Below the pieces are notes generated by a model. The model saw only the letters and a program-made list of their open reading frames with translations, was not told where the DNA came from and did no database searches. Positions 1 to 5,249 of a DNA stretch of 5,249 nt are shown piece by piece. The translations under genes were made by a program, and so were the position numbers. Source of the stretch: Candidatus Parcubacteria bacterium (lineage in GTDB: Bacteria; Patescibacteriota; Minisyncoccia; JAHIHE01; JAGLIN01); contig JAGLIN010000061.1 of NCBI GenBank assembly GCA_023142975.1, forward strand, positions 1-5,249. The letters are read 5' to 3'. The stretch's first letter is position 1, and the number at the start of each line of letters is the position of its first letter.

Positions 1-1889
1 TTATTGATTGCGCTTATAAAGCAGATAAAAAGCTGATTGAATTATTGTTAGAAAATAAAGAAGTTAAGAATAAATTTTTCTCAAAGATAAAGGATGTTCA
101 AGTTTTTAATATTGATGATTTTGTATCTTATATTCAGGATAAAAATTTTCTGGCTGATTCTTATACCAAATACCGCAATAAAATCGGGCTTAATATTGAT
201 GGCAAGTTTTTGAACGAACGCAAAGAGGTGGCGCTGGTTTGGCCGTTTAAAGATTGCGTTTTAGAAGGCGGGATGACTAAAGAAGACGAAAAGCGAAAAG
301 AAATATTTTTCAATGAAATTTTAGCGCAAGATGAGGTTGATAAATTGCTGTCACCAAAGGTTTTGACGAATTGGAAAAGATATAACCAAAAAGGTAAAGA
401 AGCAATTAAGGAAATAAAACGCGATGAAAACGGAGCTATTAAAGAAAACCTAATCATCAAAGGCAATAATCTTTTAGCTCTGCATTCTTTAAAACAGCAA
501 TTTCAAAATAAAATAAAACTTATTTATATTGATCCGCCTTATAATACCGGCAATGATTCTTTCGGTTATAACGATAATTTCAATCATTCCACTTGGCTGA
601 CTTTTATGAAGAATAGATTGGAAGTGGCGAGGGAGCTGTTGAGGAAAGACGGGGTTATTTTTGTGCAATGTAATGACAATGAGCAGGCTTATTTAAAAGT
701 TTTAATGGATGAGGTTTTTGATAGGGATAATTTTATTGAGATTATAACTGTTGTTAATAATCCGAGAGGAAGAGATTATGGTGGAGTTGCTAATATGCAT
801 GAGTTTATCAATGTATATTCCAAGACAGTTGATTATACCTTGTTTGACTTATTAGATGAAGAGAAAGAATTTCCATATAAGGATAAAAAAAGTGGTTTTG
901 AAATTAGAGAATTGAGGAATAGAAATATAAAGTTTAATGATAAAAATCGCCCAAATTTATTTTATTCTTTTTATTTAAATCCAAAAAATAAAGATGAAAA
1001 TGGATTTTATGAAATTTCGCTTGATAATAAAAAGGGATGGATAGAAGTAAAACCAGCAATTTCTCAGTGTGTTCAAACTGTTTGGAGGTGGGGAAAGGAA
1101 AAATCAAAACAGAATCTAAATATAAATATCTGTGGCAAGGTAATGAAAGAAAATGGTCGTTATCAGATTGTTGAAAAATACAGAAAAAAAACCAGAATGG
1201 CTAGGTCGGTATGGTGGGATAAAGAAGTTAATTCAGAAAGAGGCACTTTGCATCTAAAAGAACTATTTAACGGAAAAGTGTTTAATAACCCAAAACCAGA
1301 AGAAACTTTGAAAAGAATAATAGAAATGTCAACCAAGGAAAATGATATTGTTCTAGATTTTTTTGCCGGCAGTGGAACGACTGGAGCGGTGGCGATGAAA
1401 ATGAAAAGGCAGTTTATTTTGATTGAGCAAATGGACTATATAGAAAAAGTGACTGTTGAACGACTTAAAAAAGTGATTGGCAAGCAAGTTAAGAAGTCTG
1501 AAAAATTATTAGACGAGATTGATTTTGATAATGGCGGAATTTCTAAGGCGGTAAACTGGAAAGGTGGCGGGGATTTTGTTTATTGCGAGTTGATGGAATA
1601 TAACGAACAGTTTGTGAAGAAAATTAAAAAAGCGGATACAACGCAGAAACTTTTAAATATCTGGAAGGATATGAAGTCAAAAAGTTTCTTGAATTATAAT
1701 GTTGATATTAAAAAGTTTGACGAGACGATTGATGAATTTAAAAAACTTTCACTTGCCAAACAACAACGCACTCTTTTTGATCTCCTAAATAAGAATCAGC
1801 TTTATGTGAATTTGAGCGAGGTTGATGATAAGGAGTTTGGAGCGAGTAAAGAAGATAGAAAAATTAATAAGGAATTTTATAAGGATTAA
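1..1889 (+). CDS. mod: Type III R-M methyltransferase subunit (Mod), 5'-truncated by window edge
   Basis: This is the site-specific DNA methyltransferase of a type III R-M system. It would transfer a methyl group from S-adenosylmethionine to the N6 of adenine and provide the recognition specificity for the Mod-Res complex. The frame is open to the left edge; the first full codon is at base 3, and 628 residues are visible. The in-frame TTG at 45 is not a credible start, because the residues before it continue the family's N-terminal region, so a few dozen residues are probably missing. DPPYNTG (catalytic motif IV) is encoded from 531 and FAGSGTTG (cofactor motif I) from 1362. Motif IV before motif I is the beta-class order used by type III Mod proteins. 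The stretch between them, roughly 740-1340, is the target-recognition region and is clearly more AT-rich than its flanks. The C-terminal part after motif I is charged and probably contacts Res. The gene stops with TAA, 6 nt before the next gene. The family call is very secure; the recognition sequence cannot be read from this. Confidence 0.96.
   Translation, partial: IDCAYKADKKLIELLLENKEVKNKFFSKIKDVQVFNIDDFVSYIQDKNFLADSYTKYRNKIGLNIDGKFLNERKEVALVWPFKDCVLEGGMTKEDEKRKEIFFNEILAQDEVDKLLSPKVLTNWKRYNQKGKEAIKEIKRDENGAIKENLIIKGNNLLALHSLKQQFQNKIKLIYIDPPYNTGNDSFGYNDNFNHSTWLTFMKNRLEVARELLRKDGVIFVQCNDNEQAYLKVLMDEVFDRDNFIEIITVVNNPRGRDYGGVANMHEFINVYSKTVDYTLFDLLDEEKEFPYKDKKSGFEIRELRNRNIKFNDKNRPNLFYSFYLNPKNKDENGFYEISLDNKKGWIEVKPAISQCVQTVWRWGKEKSKQNLNINICGKVMKENGRYQIVEKYRKKTRMARSVWWDKEVNSERGTLHLKELFNGKVFNNPKPEETLKRIIEMSTKENDIVLDFFAGSGTTGAVAMKMKRQFILIEQMDYIEKVTVERLKKVIGKQVKKSEKLLDEIDFDNGGISKAVNWKGGGDFVYCELMEYNEQFVKKIKKADTTQKLLNIWKDMKSKSFLNYNVDIKKFDETIDEFKKLSLAKQQRTLFDLLNKNQLYVNLSEVDDKEFGASKEDRKINKEFYKD
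1881..1885 (+). promoter_or_regulatory. Probable ribosome binding site for the HEPN-like gene
   Basis: AAGGA lies within the last codons of mod, 10 nt before the ATG at 1896. It is the only start in this window with a recognisable Shine-Dalgarno-like sequence; the starts at 2863, 3848 and 4536 lack one. The spacing is slightly long but usable. It supports ATG 1896 as the true start. Confidence 0.5.
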
Positions 1890-1895
1890 AAAATT

Positions 1896-2852
1896 ATGGC
1901 TAGAATAAATAATTTATTTGATTTACATAAAAAGAGAGTCGCACAAATTTCTGAAGATTATAAGAAACTTTCTGTTTGGTATGAACTAAAAAAACCAATT
2001 GGATTAAAAAAGGACACGGTTAAAATCAAGACAAACTCTTCTTTTTTAAACTGCAAGATTGAGATTGATTTCAATAAAAATATACTATTTATTAAGATAG
2101 AACAGAATGAATCCGATTTGAATAAATTATACAAAATTTTTATTGTAATAAGTTATTTATTGGGAAATGAAATTACGCTTTTTTACTTATATAAAAATTT
2201 TCCTTATTATGATATTCCACATTATTTTAATTTTGGTAATTATCCTTTTTGTTTTGTTAATAACAAAAAACTCATTCTTGAACCTAAAAAAGTTATTGAA
2301 AATGGTTATAAATTGCTTTGTGATAGAAACACATCTTTTTCAAGACTTGTCCCATTCATGTTAAACATAAATACAATTTCTTATTCTGATGTTCGTTTTT
2401 TTGCAGAATTTTCCTTGTTGGAATTTTTAGCAAGAAAATCTTTAGCTACCAATGTTATTTTTAGTAAAGAAAAAGATAAAAAACAACTAAAAGAATTTTC
2501 TAAGGAAATTTTAGATTATATTAATAATAAAATTTTAGAAGATAAGTCAGAAATTTTTCAAAATCCAATATTAATAAATAAAATAAAAAATATTTTAAGC
2601 GCTAAACAACTAAATGAAAAAGGCAATACAAAAGATAGAATTGTAAACTATATTGAAGATTTTAGCTCTAAAGATATACAGTCTTATAGTGAATATGTTA
2701 AAGATTGGAACGAATTGCGCAATAAAAAAGGATTAGCACATGGAAATATTTTAAAATCAAAATCTAAAAGAGAAGAAAAAGACGAGTTGCTCAAGGGGCA
2801 ATTACATGAATTTTTGTCACTGATTGTTTTTAAAGAATTTATTAAAAATTAA
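1896..2852 (+). CDS. HEPN-like domain protein, possibly ApeA-like (candidate RNase)
   Basis: This 318-residue protein is not a recognised type III R-M subunit. Near the C-terminus, after a helical region, is WNELRNKKGLAHGN with R275, N276 and H282. It fits the R-x4-6-H motif (polar residue after R) that forms the active site of many HEPN ribonucleases. The N-terminal half (about 30-110) alternates short hydrophobic stretches typical of beta-strands. A segment at about 169-180 (FAEFSLLEFLAR) resembles the conserved 'alE' helix of ApeA-type proteins, in which a beta-rich N-terminal domain precedes a HEPN domain. No signal peptide or membrane helix is evident, so it is probably cytoplasmic. AAGGA at 1881-1885, 10 nt before the ATG, is a modest ribosome site. 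It begins 6 nt after mod in the same frame. By family knowledge it could cut RNA (toxin or abortive-infection role), but some HEPN proteins are catalytically inactive. The HEPN call is moderately supported and the ApeA resemblance is tentative. Confidence 0.6.
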   Translation: MARINNLFDLHKKRVAQISEDYKKLSVWYELKKPIGLKKDTVKIKTNSSFLNCKIEIDFNKNILFIKIEQNESDLNKLYKIFIVISYLLGNEITLFYLYKNFPYYDIPHYFNFGNYPFCFVNNKKLILEPKKVIENGYKLLCDRNTSFSRLVPFMLNINTISYSDVRFFAEFSLLEFLARKSLATNVIFSKEKDKKQLKEFSKEILDYINNKILEDKSEIFQNPILINKIKNILSAKQLNEKGNTKDRIVNYIEDFSSKDIQSYSEYVKDWNELRNKKGLAHGNILKSKSKREEKDELLKGQLHEFLSLIVFKEFIKN

Positions 2853-2862
2853 GACTAAACAT

Positions 2863-3867
2863 ATGAAACATATTACAGAAAACCAATTAGATATAATAGT
2901 ATTTGATGTAGAGCATGGTGACTGTGTTTTTATTCAAACATCTTCTGGCGAGACAATGTTAATTGATTGTGGACATAAACAAGATTTTTCTCCAGCAAAA
3001 TTTATCAAGGAGCAAAAATGGGTTGGAGAAAGTGGAATAGAAAAAGCAGTTATTACTCATCATGACAGCGACCATATTTCTGATTTAAAAAATGTCAGAA
3101 AAATATTAACGCCAACTCAATATCACACAAATAATATAACAGGTGATTTCATAAGTAAAAAAGATAATCCACCTCAAGAAAGCCCAAAGCAAGAGTATGT
3201 TAAAATCAAAAATTATCCGTCCGTGTCTCAATATTTATATAATGATATTGTAGTAAAACATTTTAAAAATAGTTTTAAAACATCAATTGAAAATGAAGTT
3301 GATATAAATTATCATAGCGTGATTACTTTTGTTAAATTTGGACAGTTTGTAATTTGTTTCCCCGGGGATATTAATAATGAGGGTATAACGGAAATATTAG
3401 AAAATGACCACGCAGAAAATTTTCTTGAATATATTAGAAAAACAGATATTTTTATTGCACCACATCATGGAAGAATAATAGAAGAAGAAAGAAACAAAGA
3501 TACACCCCTATCATATTTATTGTCCGTGATGAATCCTGATATCATCATTGTTTCTGACAAGGCTATTGAAGAACAAAATCAAAATACTGTAGCCACTAAT
3601 TATTATGAGGGATATGTTGAAAGTGGTCTTGTTTTTGGAAGAAATACAGAATTTGAAAAAAATAGGAAAGTATTAACAACAAGAAATGACAATTCCATAC
3701 ATATTAAAGTAGAACCCTCAAATACTACTCTTAGTAATCCTTATTATGTGCAACTGAATGCGTTTAATTCAGAAATCGAGAATCATATAAAATTAGTACA
3801 GAAAGAAAGAAACGAAAAAATAAAAAACTTATTAGTAAATAGAAAATATGGAACAACAAGAAATTGA
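2863..3867 (+). CDS. ComEC/Rec2-like MBL-fold metallohydrolase (soluble)
   Basis: This 334-residue protein resembles the stand-alone MBL domain of the DNA-uptake protein ComEC, without its membrane channel. In order: FDVEHGDCVFI (14-24) matches ComEC's FDVGQGDS strand-loop; MLIDCG (32-37) is the next core strand; THHDSDHI carries H66, D68, D70 and H71, the HxDxDH metal motif; FPGDI has D169; APHHGR has H201 and H202; a late TTRNDNSIHI segment matches the end of the fold. All expected metal ligands are present, so it is probably active, either as a nuclease/phosphodiesterase or as another hydrolase. The final 40-50 residues are charged and helical. The ATG at 2863 is chosen because it lies 10 nt after the previous stop and 14 residues before the first conserved strand. 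A TTG at 2824 would overlap the upstream gene and add 13 atypical residues. There is no clear Shine-Dalgarno sequence. It ends in tandem stops (TGA TAA) and overlaps the next gene by 20 nt. The fold is secure; the substrate is unknown. Confidence 0.85.
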   Translation: MKHITENQLDIIVFDVEHGDCVFIQTSSGETMLIDCGHKQDFSPAKFIKEQKWVGESGIEKAVITHHDSDHISDLKNVRKILTPTQYHTNNITGDFISKKDNPPQESPKQEYVKIKNYPSVSQYLYNDIVVKHFKNSFKTSIENEVDINYHSVITFVKFGQFVICFPGDINNEGITEILENDHAENFLEYIRKTDIFIAPHHGRIIEEERNKDTPLSYLLSVMNPDIIIVSDKAIEEQNQNTVATNYYEGYVESGLVFGRNTEFEKNRKVLTTRNDNSIHIKVEPSNTTLSNPYYVQLNAFNSEIENHIKLVQKERNEKIKNLLVNRKYGTTRN

Positions 3868-4486
3868 TAATAATAAAAATCGCAATAATTTACTTGCAGA
3901 CATAGAAATAACGCGAGCGAATTTATATGTTTTCAAAAATGCCGAAGAAAAAGACGTATGGTCTGATTTATTAGATAAAGCTGAAGAGAATGTTCAATCA
4001 AATCCAGAATATTCAAGAAAGATAGTCAATAGAGTAGATGAGGTTATAAAAAATTTGTGGAAAAGAATTTTTACATGGAAAGAATTTCAAAAAAAGATAA
4101 TTAAATATTTTATATGGATTATTTTAGCGGAATTGATTGTAATTTCTATTTATTATTATTTTGTTGATATTATACAATATGGATTTTATTCAGCTTTATT
4201 ATTTGGATTATTAGGTGGAACTTTGGGAGTTATACTGAATTTAGGTAAAGATTTACAAATAGAGGAATCTAATCAATTGGGAACGTTGAAATTAATTTTA
4301 AGACCATTAATTGGATGTGTTTCAGCACTGATATTGTTTAGTTTTATGCAATTAAATATCATTTCTATAGCGGAATCATTGGATCAAAAATTTGTTTTAA
4401 TTATCCTGAGTATATTTGCTGGCTATTCGGAAAGATTTGTTAGTAAGGCTTTGGACGATTATGCACCTAAAATTTTTAATAAGTAG
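3848..4486 (+). CDS. Multi-pass membrane protein with soluble helical N-terminus and GYSERF motif
   Basis: This 212-residue protein cannot be assigned to a named family with confidence. Residues 1-80 are charged and predicted helical, probably cytoplasmic. Hydrophobic helices follow at about 84-106, 111-132, 149-172 and 182-200, giving three or four membrane passes. The second contains a glycine-rich run (FGLLGGTLGVILNL), the third begins with RPLIG, and the last ends in FAGYSERFVSKAL. From memory, RP-L-G followed by F-aGfSERfv recurs in the C-terminal membrane part of various uncharacterised bacterial proteins; this was not checked. The ATG at 3848 lies within the last 20 nt of the MBL gene, so translation of the two is probably coupled, and no separate Shine-Dalgarno sequence is visible. 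Its place beside an MBL and a HEPN-like gene within an R-M operon is compatible with a membrane-damaging effector or a membrane anchor for a partner. That is inference only. The membrane topology is well supported; the function is unknown. Confidence 0.75.
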   Translation: MEQQEIDNNKNRNNLLADIEITRANLYVFKNAEEKDVWSDLLDKAEENVQSNPEYSRKIVNRVDEVIKNLWKRIFTWKEFQKKIIKYFIWIILAELIVISIYYYFVDIIQYGFYSALLFGLLGGTLGVILNLGKDLQIEESNQLGTLKLILRPLIGCVSALILFSFMQLNIISIAESLDQKFVLIILSIFAGYSERFVSKALDDYAPKIFNK

Positions 4487-4535
4487 AATTTTTAAATCAT
4501 ATAAATATAACAGAGCAATACATAAAAATTAGTTT
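4487..4535 (+). other. 49-nt intergenic spacer before res
   Basis: This is the longest non-coding stretch in the window and separates the membrane-protein gene from res. It is almost pure A/T, with no Shine-Dalgarno sequence near the res ATG and no GC-rich hairpin followed by a T run, so no intrinsic terminator is seen. An 8-nt A/T-only inverted repeat (4487-4494 with 4523-4530) could pair around a 28-nt loop but would be very weak. Several TATA-like hexamers occur at about 4500-4511, without a convincing -35 box. It may be a plain operon spacer or the scar where the accessory module joins res. Confidence 0.45.
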
Positions 4536-5249
4536 ATGCCACAACAATTTCTATACGAACAATTAGATAGCGTTTCAAAAATGGGATTCTTGAAAAAAGA
4601 AATTCCGGAGTTTGTGGCGGAAAATTTGAATTCAAATTTTGAATTGAGAGAATACCAAAAAGAGGCGTTTGGAAGATTTTTCCATTGCTATAATGGCAAA
4701 TATGAAAACAAGGAATATCCCTTGCATTTTCTTTTTAATATGGCGACCGGTTCGGGAAAAACTTTGATCATGGCTGGCTTGATTTTATATTTATACAATC
4801 AGGGTTATCGCAATTTTTTGTTTTTTGTTAATTCCACGAATATCATTGAAAAGACCAAAGATAATTTCTTGAATAATTTATCAGGCAAATACTTGTTTAA
4901 CGACAAGCTATTTTTTGATAATAAACAAACTCAAATTAAGTCGGTGGCTAACTTTGACGGAGTGAGCGAATCTGATATTAATATTTGTTTTACCACTATT
5001 CAGAAACTTCATATTGATTTGCATAATGAAAAAGAAAATTCTTTAACTCTGGAAGATTTTAAGGATAAAAAGATTGTTTTAATTGCTGATGAAGCTCATC
5101 ATGGTCAAGTCCAGACAAAACAAAAAGCATTAAGCGAAAAATTGGAAAAACCAAACTGGGAAAACACGGTTGAAAATATTTTTAAACAAAACACGGGCAA
5201 CCTGCTTTTGGAATTTACCGCCACGATGGATTTTTTGAATAAAAATATT
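4536..5249 (+). CDS. res: Type III R-M restriction subunit (Res), 3'-truncated: SF2 helicase N-terminal part
   Basis: Res is the ATP-dependent motor and nuclease subunit of the type III complex. It partners Mod, hydrolyses ATP after recognition of unmethylated sites, and cuts DNA through a C-terminal nuclease domain. Only the first 238 residues are in the window. Visible SF2 motifs are: LREYQKEA (37-44, Q-motif-like); MATGSGKT (69-76, Walker A, K75); FFVNSTNIIEKT (96-107, motif Ia region); DEAHH (185-189, Walker B); TATMD (228-232, motif III). Full-length members are usually 800-1000 residues, so the rest of the helicase core and the PD-(D/E)XK nuclease lie beyond the right edge. The ATG at 4536 is the first possible start, since an in-frame TAG lies at 4530-4532. 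No Shine-Dalgarno sequence is evident. Its composition is like that of conserved mod, unlike the genes between them. The assignment is very secure; whether the gene is intact downstream cannot be seen. Confidence 0.95.
   Translation, partial: MPQQFLYEQLDSVSKMGFLKKEIPEFVAENLNSNFELREYQKEAFGRFFHCYNGKYENKEYPLHFLFNMATGSGKTLIMAGLILYLYNQGYRNFLFFVNSTNIIEKTKDNFLNNLSGKYLFNDKLFFDNKQTQIKSVANFDGVSESDINICFTTIQKLHIDLHNEKENSLTLEDFKDKKIVLIADEAHHGQVQTKQKALSEKLEKPNWENTVENIFKQNTGNLLLEFTATMDFLNKNI

Noticed and set aside
45..47. TTG as the start codon of mod
   Set aside because: The same frame is open to the window edge and the 14 residues before it fit the N-terminal region of Mod proteins, so the gene is cut by the window rather than starting here.
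161..466. Antisense open frame of about 100 codons inside mod
   Set aside because: It lies opposite a conserved part of mod and its residues show no domain pattern; it is a by-product of the coding strand.
1184..1191. Run of eight A in mod as a phase-variation switch
   Set aside because: Runs of seven A occur elsewhere in the window and the reading frame is intact; this is too short and ordinary in AT-rich sequence to claim switching.
2167..2364. Open frame of 65 codons overlapping the HEPN-like gene in another frame
   Set aside because: It is fully contained in a longer well-placed gene and is a hydrophobic low-complexity product expected from AT-rich sequence.
2824..2862. Upstream TTG start for the MBL protein
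   Set aside because: It would overlap the end of the HEPN-like gene and add 13 residues not expected before the first conserved strand; the ATG at 2863 fits better.
4451..4480. Internal promoter for res (TTGGAC and TTTAAT, 18 nt apart)
   Set aside because: It lies inside the coding region of the upstream gene, the -10 match is poor, and such matches are frequent in AT-rich DNA.
4487..4530. Inverted repeat as a terminator between the membrane-protein gene and res
   Set aside because: The 8-bp stem is only A/T, with a 28-nt loop and no following T run; such pairs are common by chance here.

Overview
This window is the middle of a bacterial type III restriction-modification (R-M) locus, read entirely on the + strand. 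A methyltransferase gene (mod) runs in from the left edge and a restriction/translocase gene (res) runs off the right edge. In type III systems these genes normally sit next to each other. Here three accessory genes lie between them, in the order mod, HEPN-like protein, ComEC-like metallo-beta-lactamase (MBL) fold protein, small multi-pass membrane protein, res. The gaps are 6 nt, 10 nt, a 20-nt overlap, and 49 nt, so the five genes look like one transcription unit. No tRNA, rRNA, CRISPR array or insertion sequence was seen, and no gene was found on the - strand.

Organism: the DNA is AT-rich throughout. Tryptophan is written TGG, and TGA does not occur inside any of the five reading frames but does end one of them, so TGA is probably not reassigned as in Mycoplasma or Gracilibacteria. 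Shine-Dalgarno sequences are weak or absent before most starts. The coding style would suit a low-GC bacterium from an environmental genome, for example a Patescibacteria/CPR lineage, but nothing here fixes the phylum.

Layout: 1-1889 is mod, lacking its 5' end; it is a beta-class N6-adenine methyltransferase with the DPPY motif ahead of a target-recognition region and the FAGSG cofactor motif. 1896-2852 is a 318-residue protein with an RN-x5-H motif near its C-terminus, as in HEPN domains. 2863-3867 is a soluble protein resembling the C-terminal MBL domain of ComEC, with a complete set of candidate metal ligands. 3848-4486 has a helical cytoplasmic-looking N-terminus followed by about four membrane helices. 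4536-5249 is the N-terminal part of Res, with SF2 helicase motifs (Walker A, DEAHH, TAT).

How they may work together: Mod and Res should methylate and cut DNA. The three inner genes look like a separate module (candidate ribonuclease, candidate nuclease/hydrolase, candidate membrane effector) carried within the R-M operon. They could be a second defence layer or an abortive-infection backup. That role is inferred from order and domain content only. Base composition supports a mosaic origin: the conserved parts of mod and res reach about 35-43% GC in sampled 60-base blocks, whereas the mod target-recognition region and much of the inner module fall to about 13-22%.
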